From assembly GCF_001015195.1 (NCBI RefSeq), contig NZ_LDES01000055.1:1-64000 (forward strand): a stretch of DNA of 64,000 nt, written 5' to 3'. The position numbers and the translations under genes were made by a program. Below are positions 54,195 to 63,327 of the stretch, piece by piece. Each line of letters opens with the position of its first letter. Within the stretch, counting starts at the first letter, position 1. The stretch is from Sphingomonas sp. Y57 (GTDB lineage: Bacteria > Pseudomonadota > Alphaproteobacteria > Sphingomonadales > Sphingomonadaceae). The notes beneath the pieces were generated by a model. The model saw nothing but the letters and a program-made list of their open reading frames with translations, searched no databases and was not told the DNA's origin.

Positions 54195-54277
54195 CATGGT
54201 CCATTTTCAAAACCATGGATTCGCGATCGAGCGTATCCTGTAGCTTGTTTCTAGATAAAATATTGGACTGTGGTCCA
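54195..54277. promoter_or_regulatory. Candidate operators in the SDR / MFS divergent promoter
   Basis: CATGGT (54195-54200) and ACCATG (54212-54217) form one inverted repeat; TGGAC-TGTG-GTCCA (54264-54277) forms another. The heptamer TGGTCCA occurs in both (54197-54203 and 54271-54277), 74 bases apart, about seven helical turns. Suitable targets for the TetR regulator at the end of the operon. Confidence 0.5.
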
Positions 54278-54320
54278 GATAGAAAATAGAAACTCACCCG
54301 AATCGAGAGCGGGGGACGGA

Positions 54321-55460
54321 ATGAAGTGGGCTTTTGTCGGTCCGCTGATCGGCGGCACCTTTCTGGCTATGTACCCGATGATGACGACGCCGATCCTGAT
54401 CGGCGGAGCCGTCGACAGTGCGCAGCTGTCGGCCGAACAGGCAGGATGGATCGGTACGCTGTCGATCGGCGCGGTGGCAGCGGCGTCGATGCTGATGCCG
54501 TCGCTGCTGCGCCGTTTCCCGGGCCGCCTGCCGCTCTTCCTGTTCGCGGCGATGCTGGTGGCGGGCTATCTGGGTTTCGCGGTCTCGCGCAGCTTCGCGA
54601 TCTTCGGGCTGTTCGCGCTGCTCGGCGGCACCGGATCGGGCGGACTGCTGGCGGGCATGGCGATGCGGATCGCCAAGGCGCCGAGCCCCGACCAGGTCTA
54701 TGGCGTCATTTATGCGGTCGCGACCGGCATCTATGCGCTGCTGCTGTTCCTGCTGCCGGTGATCGGCGGTGCCTTCGGGGTATCGGCAATGTTCGTCGTG
54801 CTGGGGCTGGTAGCACTGGCGACCATGCCGGCGCTGGCGCTGCTGGGCGAGGACATCGCGCCGGGCGAGGCGCATCATGACGCGACCGCGCCCAAGCCCT
54901 GGGCGATGATCGCGATCGTCGTCCTGGTCATGACCGTGGCCTTCCCGCTCTACGGCGGGGTCTACGCTTTCTCCGAGCGGCGCGCCGTGGCGATCGGGCT
55001 CGAGCCGGCGGCGATCGGCGCGACGCTGGGCGCGACCACGCTGATGACGGTGATCGGCGCGCTGCTGGTCGCCTGGGTCGGCACCCGGCCGGGACGTACG
55101 ATCCCGACCTTGGCGACGATGGCGGTCGCGACGCTGGCCTATGGCCTCGTCCTCGGTGCGGCGGGCACGGTGCCTTTCATCGCCGGCATGCTCGCCTTCG
55201 GGCTGATGCAGATGGCGCTCAACTCCTATTTCTTCGGTCTCGCCTCGGTGCTGGACCGCGAGGGTCGCGTGGCGGCGGCGCTGCAGGGCTATTCGCTGGT
55301 GCCTTATGCGCTGGGCGCGGCACTGTTCGGCACGCTCGGCAATGACGGCAATCTCGCGCGGCTCGCCTTGCCCTCGGTGGTCGTGAACATCGTCGCGGCG
55401 CTCATCCTGCTGCCGATGCTGATCCGGCTCGACCGCACCGAACAGCGGAGGACCGCATGA
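54321..55460 (+). CDS. MFS transporter
   Basis: 379 residues, about 12 hydrophobic helices (AFVGPLIGGTFLAMYPMM, LLFLLPVIGGAFGVSAMFVVLGLVAL, MIAIVVLVMTVAFPLYGGVYAF). Start ATG 54321 has GGGGGACGGA upstream. A conventional MFS A-motif is weak. First gene of the operon and translationally coupled (ATGA) to the APC permease, so the operon encodes two transporters. Direction and substrate unknown; export of a toxic amine or aldehyde or uptake are both possible. Confidence 0.82.
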   Translation: MKWAFVGPLIGGTFLAMYPMMTTPILIGGAVDSAQLSAEQAGWIGTLSIGAVAAASMLMPSLLRRFPGRLPLFLFAAMLVAGYLGFAVSRSFAIFGLFALLGGTGSGGLLAGMAMRIAKAPSPDQVYGVIYAVATGIYALLLFLLPVIGGAFGVSAMFVVLGLVALATMPALALLGEDIAPGEAHHDATAPKPWAMIAIVVLVMTVAFPLYGGVYAFSERRAVAIGLEPAAIGATLGATTLMTVIGALLVAWVGTRPGRTIPTLATMAVATLAYGLVLGAAGTVPFIAGMLAFGLMQMALNSYFFGLASVLDREGRVAAALQGYSLVPYALGAALFGTLGNDGNLARLALPSVVVNIVAALILLPMLIRLDRTEQRRTA

Positions 55461-56788
55461 CCCTCGCCCGTTCCGCGATCGACTGGCGTCACGTCGCCGG
55501 CCTCGGCGTCGCGCTGGTGATCGCAGGCCAGTTTTCCGGCTGGAACTACGGTCTCGTTTCCGCGGGTTGGGCGAACATGATCGTCGCCACGCTGCTGATG
55601 GCAGCCCTCAGCTTCGGTCTTGCCCAATGTCTTGCCGAGCTGTCGGCTGCCCGGCCGCATGCCGGTGGACTCTATATCTATTGCGAGGATGCCTTCGGAC
55701 CGTTCGCCGGCTATCTGGTCGGCTGCGCGGTGGTGGTGGCGCTGACGATCGGCACCGGCGCCGCGGCCGAGTTCATCTCGGCCTATTCGACCCATGTGTT
55801 CGGTTTCGGCGGCTGGCCGCTCAAGATCGGCATCTTCGTGGTCATCCTGTTCCTGCACCTGCGCGGGGTGGGGGAAGCGATGCGCCTGATGGTCGGTGCA
55901 GGCCTGCTGGCGATGGCGGCGATCCTGCTGTTCGGCGCGACGATGCTGCCGCACTTCGATCCCGCCAACCTGACCCTGCCGGGCCAAGGGCTGCATGTCG
56001 ATCCGCGCGGTATATTCTCCTGCATCCCCTTCGCGATCTGGCTGTTCATCGCGGTCGAGCAGACCGCCGCCGCCGCCGAGGAGGTATCGGAACCCGCGCG
56101 CAACATGCCGCGCGGGATCATCGCGGCGGTGCTGACCCTGCTCGTCTCGGCGATGGTCGTCCTTGTCCTGGGCGTGGGCGGGGGCGGCATCCAGCATATC
56201 GGCGGGGCGGACGACCCGCTCTATGCCGCGATGGCGAGCCCCGAGGTCGGCGGCACTGCCGGCTGGACGACCGCCTTCGTCGGGCTGGGCGGTATCGTCG
56301 GCCTGCTTGGCACGCTGTTCTCGCTGATCTACTCGACCTCGCGGCAGATCTTCGCGCTGGCGCGCGACGGGCGCCTGCCGGCGATCCTGGGCCGCACCAA
56401 CAGGCGCGGTACGCCCGACCTGGCGCTGCTCCTCGTCGTCGCGGTCGGCGTCGGCATGTCGGCGATCTCGCCCGACAAGGTGCTGCTGATCGTCGTGCTG
56501 TCGTTGAGCCTGTCCTACGTCGTGCTGCTTGCCAGCTTCATCCGCCTGCGCCTCACCCGGCCTGACATGCCGCGCCCGTTCCGCGCCGCCGGCGGGATCG
56601 GCACGGCGCTGGTCTGCATGCTGCTGTCGGGCGCGCTGTTCGCCGCATGCTTCCAGGTCGACGCGATCGTGCTGGCCGGGCTCGGCCTGCTCTTCGCGGT
56701 GATCGTCCTCAGCTATCTGCGCCTGCCGGTCCACCGCGCGCAGCCCTCTTCCCTCCTTCCTGAAGAAAGGTCCGTCGATGCTTCCTGA
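55457..56788 (+). CDS. APC-superfamily amino acid/ethanolamine permease
   Basis: 443 residues with 12 predicted helices. GQFSGWNYGLVSAGWANMIVATLLMAALSFGLAQCLAELSAARPHAGGLYIY resembles ethanolamine permeases (EutP/Eat type). Helix-6 region FAIWLFIAVEQTAAAAEEVSEPARNMPRGI and FSLIYSTSRQIFALARDGRLPAIL are APC hallmarks. Probably imports the amino alcohol or amino acid processed by the following two enzymes. Overlaps the next gene by 11 bases. Confidence 0.87.
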   Translation: MTLARSAIDWRHVAGLGVALVIAGQFSGWNYGLVSAGWANMIVATLLMAALSFGLAQCLAELSAARPHAGGLYIYCEDAFGPFAGYLVGCAVVVALTIGTGAAAEFISAYSTHVFGFGGWPLKIGIFVVILFLHLRGVGEAMRLMVGAGLLAMAAILLFGATMLPHFDPANLTLPGQGLHVDPRGIFSCIPFAIWLFIAVEQTAAAAEEVSEPARNMPRGIIAAVLTLLVSAMVVLVLGVGGGGIQHIGGADDPLYAAMASPEVGGTAGWTTAFVGLGGIVGLLGTLFSLIYSTSRQIFALARDGRLPAILGRTNRRGTPDLALLLVVAVGVGMSAISPDKVLLIVVLSLSLSYVVLLASFIRLRLTRPDMPRPFRAAGGIGTALVCMLLSGALFAACFQVDAIVLAGLGLLFAVIVLSYLRLPVHRAQPSSLLPEERSVDAS

Positions 56789-58061
56789 CAAAGAACTGCT
56801 GGAACGGCGCCAGCGTGTGCTCGGCCGCAACGCGCCGCTGTTCTACGAGCGGCCGGTCCACCTGGTCAAAGGCAAGGGTGTCTGGGTGACGGACGCCGAC
56901 GGGCGCAACTATCTGGACGTCTACAATAACGTCCCCTGCGTCGGCCATTGCCACCCCCACGTCGTCGAGGCGATCGCCACCCAGGCCGGGATCCTCAACA
57001 TCCACACGCGCTACCTCCACGAAACGGTGGTCCGCTATGCCGAGCGGCTGACGGCGACCTTCGACGCCTCGCTGAACAGCGCGGTGTTCACCTGCTCGGG
57101 CACCGAATCCAACGAGCTGGCGCTGCGCATGGCGCGCTTCCGCACTGGCGGCGAGGGCGTGATCGTCAGCGATTTCTGCTACCACGGCAATTCGAAGATG
57201 GTCGCCGAGCTGACGACCTGCTTCCCGGTGCCCGAGACTTTCCCGGCCTATGCCCGCAAGGTGCCGGTGCCCGATCCCTATCGCGACCGGCAGGGGATGA
57301 GCGACGAGCAGCTGGCCGACCATTTCGCGGCGAAGGTGGCGGAGGCGGTCGCCTCGCTGCAGGCGGCGGGGATCAAGGTCGCGGCGCTGCTGATCGACAC
57401 GCTGTTCGCCAATGAAGGCCTGCCCGAGCTGGTGCCGGGTTATGCCGCCAAGGCGGCAGAGATCGTCCGCGAGGCGGGCGGGCTGTTCATCTGCGACGAG
57501 GTGCAGGCAGGCTTCGGCCGCACCGGCGACGCGATGTGGGGCCACCAGCTCAACGGCGTCGTTCCCGACATCGTCACGCTGGGCAAGCCGATGGGCAATG
57601 GCCATCCGCTCGCCGGGGTGATCACCTCGTCCGACCTGGTCGACGAATTCGGCAAGGCGGCGAATTACTTCAACACCTTCGGCGGCAATCCGGTGTCGGC
57701 CGCGGCCGGCATGGCGGTGCTCGATGTGCTTGAGCGGGAGAATCTGCTGGAGAACGCCCGGGCGACGGGTGCCTATGTCCGCGCCGGGCTCGAACGGTTG
57801 AAGGATAAGCATGCCATCGTCGGCAATGTCCGCGGCAGCGGCTTGTTCTTCGGGCTCGACCTCGTCCATGACGATGCCGATCGCTCGCCCGCCACGGCGG
57901 AATGCAAGCGGCTGATCAACCTGATGCGCGATCGCGGCGTGCTGATCAGCCGGATCGGCCGCTACGACAATATCCTGAAGATGCGGCCGCCGATGGTGTT
58001 CGCGAAGGAGCATGCCGACATCCTGTTGTCGACGCTGGACGACGCGCTGCAGGCGCTGTGA
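56778..58061 (+). CDS. Class III PLP enzyme, AGXT2L/ethanolamine-phosphate phospho-lyase type
   Basis: 427 residues. Class III fold with Lys near 270 (IVTLGKPMGNGHPLAGV), TCSGTESNELALRMA and FICDEVQAGFGRTG. The early block LDVYNNVPCVGHCHPHVVEAI and NIHTRYLHETVVRYAERL matches AGXT2L1/AGXT2L2-type phospho-lyases (ethanolamine phosphate, 5-phosphohydroxylysine) better than transaminases; NN-V-x-HVGHCHP is their hallmark. Would release phosphate and ammonia from an O-phospho amino alcohol to give an aldehyde. A plain transaminase role cannot be excluded. Confidence 0.78.
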   Translation: MLPDKELLERRQRVLGRNAPLFYERPVHLVKGKGVWVTDADGRNYLDVYNNVPCVGHCHPHVVEAIATQAGILNIHTRYLHETVVRYAERLTATFDASLNSAVFTCSGTESNELALRMARFRTGGEGVIVSDFCYHGNSKMVAELTTCFPVPETFPAYARKVPVPDPYRDRQGMSDEQLADHFAAKVAEAVASLQAAGIKVAALLIDTLFANEGLPELVPGYAAKAAEIVREAGGLFICDEVQAGFGRTGDAMWGHQLNGVVPDIVTLGKPMGNGHPLAGVITSSDLVDEFGKAANYFNTFGGNPVSAAAGMAVLDVLERENLLENARATGAYVRAGLERLKDKHAIVGNVRGSGLFFGLDLVHDDADRSPATAECKRLINLMRDRGVLISRIGRYDNILKMRPPMVFAKEHADILLSTLDDALQAL

Positions 58062-58072
58062 GGGGAGTGACC

Positions 58073-59116
58073 GTGCCCGATTTCTACCGTTTGAGCGACG
58101 AGGAGCAGGCCGTCCGCCTGACCGAGCTGGCGCGCGTCGCATTGCAGCGCTGGCCCGGCGACTATAGCGCGGTCACCCTGATCAAATATCGCGAAAACGC
58201 GGTCTTCTCGGCGTTGGGCTCGGACGGCCGAAAGGTCGCGGTGCGCGTCCATCGCCATGCCTATCATAGCGACGATGCGCTGCGGTCGGAGCTGCAATGG
58301 ATGCAGGCGCTGGGCCGCGACGGGATAGAGGTGCCGCCGATCATCCCTACCTGCGATGGAGAGATATTCGCCACGGTCGCCGCACCGGGCGTGCCCGAGC
58401 CGCGCCAGGTCGACGTGCTCGGCTGGATGACGGGCGCGCCGGCGGGGTCTTCCGAGGAGGGGCTTGAAGCCGATGAGGCCAGCGCGGCGCGGCTGTTCTT
58501 CGGCGCCGGCGCGCTTGCGGCGCGGATGCACGATCAGGTCAAGACGATGGCCCTTCCCGAAGGTTTCACCCGTCACGCCTGGGACGAGGACGGGCTGATC
58601 GGAGCAGACCCCTTCTGGGGGCGCTTCTGGGAACTGGAGCAGCTCACCGTCGAGCAGCACGACCTGCTCCAGCAGGCTCGCGAACATGCTCGCGACGATC
58701 TGGCGGCGTTCGGCAAGCATGCCGACAATTACGGCCTGATCCATGCCGATTTCGTTCCTGAGAACCTGCTGGTCGAGGACGGACGGCTGAAGCTGATCGA
58801 CTTCGACGATGGTGGCTATGGCTGGCACATGTTCGATCTGGCGACGGCACTCTACTTCAACCTCGACCACCCGGCCTACGACCGGATGGAGCAGGCACTG
58901 TTCGAGGGGTATCGCTCGGTCCGTGCGCTGTCCGACGCCGATAGGGCGCTGCTCCCCCTGTTCATGTTCCTGCGCAGCACCACCTATCTCGGCTGGGTAC
59001 AGACCCGCCCGGAGACGCAGACGGCCAAGGAGCTCGGGCCTATGCTGATCGAACGGGCCTGTCTGGTCGCCCGGCGCTACCTTGACGACCGCGCAAGCGT
59101 CGGCGCTCCGGTATGA
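58073..59116 (+). CDS. APH-fold small-molecule kinase (hydroxylysine/ethanolamine-kinase-like)
   Basis: 347 residues from GTG 58073, six bases after AGGGGA. Kinase features: KYRENAVFSALGSDGRKVAVRVHR nucleotide-binding strands, Brenner motif LIHADFVPENLLVEDG near 222-237 and DFDDGGYGWHMFDLATAL metal-binding. Members include choline, homoserine, hydroxylysine and aminoglycoside kinases. Directly after an AGXT2L-type lyase, so the likely task is phosphorylation of an amino alcohol hydroxyl to make the lyase substrate, not antibiotic resistance. Confidence 0.82.
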   Translation: MPDFYRLSDEEQAVRLTELARVALQRWPGDYSAVTLIKYRENAVFSALGSDGRKVAVRVHRHAYHSDDALRSELQWMQALGRDGIEVPPIIPTCDGEIFATVAAPGVPEPRQVDVLGWMTGAPAGSSEEGLEADEASAARLFFGAGALAARMHDQVKTMALPEGFTRHAWDEDGLIGADPFWGRFWELEQLTVEQHDLLQQAREHARDDLAAFGKHADNYGLIHADFVPENLLVEDGRLKLIDFDDGGYGWHMFDLATALYFNLDHPAYDRMEQALFEGYRSVRALSDADRALLPLFMFLRSTTYLGWVQTRPETQTAKELGPMLIERACLVARRYLDDRASVGAPV

Positions 59117-59129
59117 TGGGGCCGGCGGC

Positions 59130-59762
59130 GTGACGGCGGAGGCGGTGCGGCCGGTCGCGATGCAGGCGCGCGGACGCAAGCGGCGCGATGCGTTGCTCGC
59201 GGCCGCCCGCCAGTTGTTGGCAGAGCGCGAGAGCAGCCAGATCACCCTGGCGGATATCGCCGCGCGAGCCGAGGTTTCGAAAAGCTCGGCCTATCATTTC
59301 TATACCGACGCGATCGAGCTGTTCGTCGAACTGGTATCGCTGCTGGATATCGAGTTCCAGCAGGCGATTGCCCGGCCGGTCGGCCGGGTGGAGGGCTGGG
59401 AGGAACTGATGGGCATCGTGATCGATCGCGCGGCTCATTATTTCGAGGACAATCCCGCCGCACAGCAGCTCATGCTGTCTTCGCAGACGCCGCCTGCCAT
59501 CAAGCGCTACAGCCGTCGCGCCGACATCGACACCAGCCGGCTGATCGAAAACCTGATCGATGCGCATTTCGTGCTGCCCGAGCTTCCCGATCGCAGCCGC
59601 ATCTTCTTCTACGCTATCGAGGCCGCCGACCTGATGTTCGGCCTGTCGCTGTTCGAGCGCGGCGCGCTGCTGCGGGAGATGGTCGACGAGGCGAAGCGGA
59701 TGAGCTGCGCCTATCTGGGGCTCTACATCCCCCGGCACCTGGCGCGCCGGGACGGCGCGTAG
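59130..59762 (+). CDS. TetR-family regulator of the kinase/lyase operon
   Basis: About 210 residues. HTH: ALLAAARQLLAERESSQITLADIAARAEVSKSSAYHFYTDAIELFVEL; the remainder is a helical ligand domain (QQLMLSSQTPPAIKRYSRRADIDTS). Start uncertain: GTG 59130 (GGGG about 8 bases upstream), ATG 59160, or TTG 59082 overlapping the kinase. Last gene of the operon; presumed to bind the repeats at 54195-54277. Confidence 0.82.
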   Translation: MTAEAVRPVAMQARGRKRRDALLAAARQLLAERESSQITLADIAARAEVSKSSAYHFYTDAIELFVELVSLLDIEFQQAIARPVGRVEGWEELMGIVIDRAAHYFEDNPAAQQLMLSSQTPPAIKRYSRRADIDTSRLIENLIDAHFVLPELPDRSRIFFYAIEAADLMFGLSLFERGALLREMVDEAKRMSCAYLGLYIPRHLARRDGA

Positions 59763-59887
59763 GGAGGGCGGGAGCCACCGGTTCATCGAAACGCCGATGA
59801 CCATGGCGCTTTTGGCCGTTAAAGCCTGGCCGACACTCTGGAGGTCGAGGGTTCGATGGTCGTGGTGCTTTTCGGGACAGCCACGTG

Positions 59888-61276
59888 ATGGCGGCGCGGA
59901 GCGAGCGTATCGCGCCGGTCGCGGACCAGGCCATCAGCGTTGCTGATCTTTTCACGATCGGGGTCGGGCCGTCGAGTTCGCACACCGTCGGGCCGATGCG
60001 GGCGGCGAAGGACTTCGCCGAGCGCGCGGTTGTGCCGGGGGCGGTGATCCGGGTCCAATGCGAGCTGTTCGGATCTCTCGCGCTGACCGGCCTCGGCCAT
60101 GCCACCGACGTCGCGATCCTGCTGGGACTCGCCGGCGAGACACCGGAGACGGTCGATCCCGACCAGATCCAGGCCAAGGCGGCGGCGATCCGCGCGGACA
60201 AGGCGCTGCCGCTCGACGGCGGCGCGGCGATCCCGTTCGACGAGGCGAGCGACCTGTTGTTCCTGCGCGGCAGATTCTTCGCCGGGCACGCCAATGCGAT
60301 GCGCTTCACCGCCTTCCGTGCCGATGGCGGCGAGGAGCAGGCGACCTATTTCTCGATCGGCGGCGGCGCGATCCTGCGCGAGGGCGATCCGGTGCGCAGC
60401 GCCAATGTCGCGCTGCGCCATCCCTTCTCCTCGGCCGCCGAACTGCTCGCGATCGGCGAGGCGGAGGGCCTGTCGATCGGTGAGGTCGTCGCGGCGAACG
60501 AAGAGGCGTGGCGATCGTCAAGCGAGACCGACGCCTTCCTGGCGAAGGTGCGCGCCGCGATGCTCGCCTGCATCGCACGCGGGCTGAAGGGGGAGGGGGT
60601 GCTGCCCGGCGGCCTCAACGTCCGCCGTCGCGCCAAGGCGGTCCACGACGCGCTGGTCCAGCGCGGCCCGCGCGTCGACCCGTCGACGGTGTTCGAATGG
60701 GTCAGCCTGTGGGCGCTCGCGGTCAACGAGGAGAATGCGGCCGGCGGCCGGGTGGTGACCGCGCCGACCAACGGCGCGGCGGGCGTGCTGCCGGCGGTGC
60801 TCAACTATTATGAGGTGTTCGTCCCCGGCGCGACGGCAGCGGGGAGCCGGCTGTTCCTGCTGACGGCATCGGCGATCGGCTTCCTGTACAAGAAGCGTGC
60901 CTCGATCTCGGCGGCGGAGATGGGGTGCCAGGGCGAGGTAGGCGTCGCCTGTTCGATGGCGGCGGCGGGCCTCGCGGCCGCCCTGGGCGCGAGCAACGCC
61001 CAGATAGAGAACGCCGCCGAGATCGGCATGGAGCATAATCTGGGCCTGACCTGCGATCCCATCGGCGGGCTCGTCCAGGTGCCGTGCATCGAACGCAACA
61101 CGATGGGCGCGATCAAGGCGATCAACGCCGCCTATCTGGCGCTGCACGGCGACGGGCGCCATGTCGTCAGCCTCGACGCGGTGATCGAGACGATGCGCCA
61201 GACGGGCGTCGATATGCGGTCCAAATATAAGGAAACCAGCCTTGGCGGCCTGGCGGTGAACGTCGTCGAGTGCTGA
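59888..61276 (+). CDS. sdaA: L-serine ammonia-lyase, iron-sulfur, single-chain
   Basis: 462 residues deaminating L-serine to pyruvate. N-terminal beta domain with [22 protein letters not shown]-terminal alpha domain with [17 protein letters not shown], the 4Fe-4S cysteines in [18 protein letters not shown] and [19 protein letters not shown]. Full length. Starts 126 bases after the TetR gene, so it may have its own promoter. Could also act on other 3-hydroxy amino acids released in the region. Confidence 0.93.
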   Translation: MAARSERIAPVADQAISVADLFTIGVGPSSSHTVGPMRAAKDFAERAVVPGAVIRVQCELFGSLALTGLGHATDVAILLGLAGETPETVDPDQIQAKAAAIRADKALPLDGGAAIPFDEASDLLFLRGRFFAGHANAMRFTAFRADGGEEQATYFSIGGGAILREGDPVRSANVALRHPFSSAAELLAIGEAEGLSIGEVVAANEEAWRSSSETDAFLAKVRAAMLACIARGLKGEGVLPGGLNVRRRAKAVHDALVQRGPRVDPSTVFEWVSLWALAVNEENAAGGRVVTAPTNGAAGVLPAVLNYYEVFVPGATAAGSRLFLLTASAIGFLYKKRASISAAEMGCQGEVGVACSMAAAGLAAALGASNAQIENAAEIGMEHNLGLTCDPIGGLVQVPCIERNTMGAIKAINAAYLALHGDGRHVVSLDAVIETMRQTGVDMRSKYKETSLGGLAVNVVEC

Positions 61277-61336
61277 GCCGCGCCAGAGGATAACGCTCCG
61301 TTCCTCCCGCGCGATGACAGCTGCGCGGCTGCCGGG

Positions 61337-62020
61337 TCAGGCCGCCGTCCGGGCGCCGATCTCGCCCGGCTTGAGCGTGTGGATGATGTGCAGGAAGGAC
61401 TTGACCGCGATCCGTTCGATCGCCGCCATCTGCTCGCGCCAGGGCTTCTCATAGCCGGCGAAGGCAGTCATTCCCTCCATCGAGGCGGAGATGAACAGCG
61501 CGACGATCTCCCGCTCGTTGGCGGGGAGCGCCGGGTTGATCTCCTCGACCAGCTCGAGGATGGCGGCGCGCGCGAGCTGGTAGAGTTCGTTCACCCGCTC
61601 CTGCACGAAGGGATCGTGGTTCGACATCGCCCATAGCTCTGGAAAGACGCGGGTCGTCTTCTTGGTGGTGATGTCGTCGAGGATCAGGACGACGAGCCGC
61701 TCCAGCCGTTTCTCGGCCGGCTCGGCCGGATCGTGGACGATGATGTCGAAAGCGTCCTCATAGCTGCTGATGATCGCGTCGAGCAGCTCGCGCAGCAGGT
61801 CTTCCTTCGACGGAAAATAATAAGCGAGGTTTCCCGCCTTCATGCCGCATTCGGACGCGATCCTGCGCAGCGTCAGTGCCTTCGATCCCTGTTCGACAAG
61901 GATGTTGAGCGCTGCGTAGAGAATCTGCTCGAGCCCCTCCTGACCCCGCGCATAGCCGCCTTCCCGAGGCCTGATCTTCAGGTCAGAAACAAATGATTCG
62001 GTCAACGGGACAACCCCCAA
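61337..62020 (-). CDS. TetR-family regulator divergent from the mau cluster
   Basis: 227 residues. No in-frame ATG exists at the N terminus; TTG 62020 has GGGAG 7-11 bases upstream, and TTG 62005 is the alternative. HTH LYAALNILVEQGSKALTLRRIASECGMKAGNLAYYFPSKEDLLRELLDAI, ligand domain DDITTKKTTRVFPELWAMSNHDPFV. Faces mauB over the palindrome at 62079-62112, so it is the obvious local repressor. Confidence 0.88.
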   Translation of the reverse strand: MGVVPLTESFVSDLKIRPREGGYARGQEGLEQILYAALNILVEQGSKALTLRRIASECGMKAGNLAYYFPSKEDLLRELLDAIISSYEDAFDIIVHDPAEPAEKRLERLVVLILDDITTKKTTRVFPELWAMSNHDPFVQERVNELYQLARAAILELVEEINPALPANEREIVALFISASMEGMTAFAGYEKPWREQMAAIERIAVKSFLHIIHTLKPGEIGARTAA

Positions 62021-62078
62021 AGCATTGATCTCCCAGCCCTAATCCGACGAGTCCGCGACAACAAGGCAGGCGTTAATT

Positions 62079-62112
62079 TTTGTCGCTTGACACAAGTTGG
62101 TCAAGTGACAAA
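62079..62112. promoter_or_regulatory. TetR operator candidate between the regulator and mauB
   Basis: TTTGTCGCTTGAC (62079-62091) and GTCAAGTGACAAA (62100-62112) are inverted copies with 12 of 13 positions matching, separated by eight bases. TTGACA (62088-62093) inside it can serve as a mauB -35 box. Symmetry, length and location 52 bases before mauB fit a TetR dimer-pair site controlling both directions. Confidence 0.75.
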
Positions 62113-62163
62113 CATTTGCTCAGGACGCACCGGAGTCGGCCGCGTCGCGAGAGGGTGTCGTCG

Positions 62164-63327
62164 ATGAAGGTGAGAAGATTTCTCGGGGCGGCAGCCCTGG
62201 CGATCATGGCGGGTGCCGCCCAGGCGGCGAGCTATCCCGAGCCCCTGGCGAACGAGCCGATCCCCAATGTCGTCGAGTTATCGGCGCAATATCCGGCCAG
62301 CTGGGTCTATGTGCACGACCTGCACTTCAACAGCCTGCCCGATGGCCGCGCCGCGATTGTGGACGTCGCAGCCGACGTCAACGCCTTCAAGGGCCAGGTG
62401 CCCGTCGCGCAGTTCGGCACGCTGTTGCCATCGACGACCCGACCGGAAATCTACGTCGCCGAAACCTTCTTCTCGCGGTTGACACGGGGCGAGCGGACTG
62501 ACGTGATCACCATCTGGGACAAGGCGACGCTCAAGCCCAAGGGCGAGATCGTCCTGCCCGGCGGCAAGCGCGGCCAGTTCGTCACGCTGCGCAACAGCTT
62601 CCAGCTCACCAATGGTGAGAAATGGGCGCTGCTCTTCAACTTCACCCCGGCATCGTCGGTGTCGGTAATCGACATCGACGCGCGCAAGATCCTGAACGAG
62701 ATCGATCTGCCGGGCTGCTCGCTGGTCTATCCTACCGGTGCGCGGGGCTTCACCTCGCTCTGCGCCGACGGGACGATGACGAGCATCGAGCTCGACGCGG
62801 CCGGCAAGGTAGCGGCGAGCAGTACCAGCAAGCCGATCAACGACATCGACCATGATCCGATGTTCATGACCCCCGCGATGGTCGGCAAGACGGCCTGGTT
62901 CGCCACCTTCAAGGGCAATATCCACGGGCTCGATCTGGCCAATGCCAAGGCCCGCGACCTCGGTGTGTTCCAGATGCCCAAGGAGAAGACCGCCGAGGGC
63001 GAGTGGCGGCCGGGCGGCTGGCAGGTGATCAGCGCCGATGCGGCGGGCCGGCTCTACGTGCTGATGAACCCCGCCGGCAAGGAAGGCAGCCACAAGGACG
63101 GCGGCACCGAGGTGTGGGTGGTCGATCCCGCCAGGAAGCAGCGCGTAGCCCGCATCCCCCTCCAGAACCCGGCGGTGTCGGTCGAGGTGACGGCGCAGAG
63201 CGGGCCGCTGCTGGTCGCGTCGCGGGCCGACGGGTCGCTCGACGTCTATGACGCGGCGAGCGGGGCCTTCCAGCGGACGCTGGCGCAGGTCGTCCATGAT
63301 CCGATGACGATGACGGCGTCGCGGTGA
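62164..63327 (+). CDS. mauB: Quinoprotein amine dehydrogenase heavy (beta-propeller) subunit
   Basis: 387 residues from ATG 62164 with signal peptide MKVRRFLGAAALAIMAGAAQA; periplasmic seven-bladed propeller. Family traits: WVYVHDLHFNSLPDGRAAIVD, FGTLLPSTTRPEIYVAETFFSRLTRGERTDVITIWD, GGWQVISADAAGRLYVLMNP and the ending SGAFQRTLAQVVHDPMTMT. The heavy subunit partners the TTQ light subunit MauA, expected beyond the window. Aromatic (AauB) and methylamine types cannot be separated here. Ends in a GTGA overlap with mauE. Confidence 0.9.
   Translation: MKVRRFLGAAALAIMAGAAQAASYPEPLANEPIPNVVELSAQYPASWVYVHDLHFNSLPDGRAAIVDVAADVNAFKGQVPVAQFGTLLPSTTRPEIYVAETFFSRLTRGERTDVITIWDKATLKPKGEIVLPGGKRGQFVTLRNSFQLTNGEKWALLFNFTPASSVSVIDIDARKILNEIDLPGCSLVYPTGARGFTSLCADGTMTSIELDAAGKVAASSTSKPINDIDHDPMFMTPAMVGKTAWFATFKGNIHGLDLANAKARDLGVFQMPKEKTAEGEWRPGGWQVISADAAGRLYVLMNPAGKEGSHKDGGTEVWVVDPARKQRVARIPLQNPAVSVEVTAQSGPLLVASRADGSLDVYDAASGAFQRTLAQVVHDPMTMTASR

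Noticed and set aside
58073-59116. Aminoglycoside resistance gene
   Set aside because: The APH fold is shared by many metabolic kinases, and the gene sits directly behind an AGXT2L-type lyase with a matching permease; resistance is the less likely reading.
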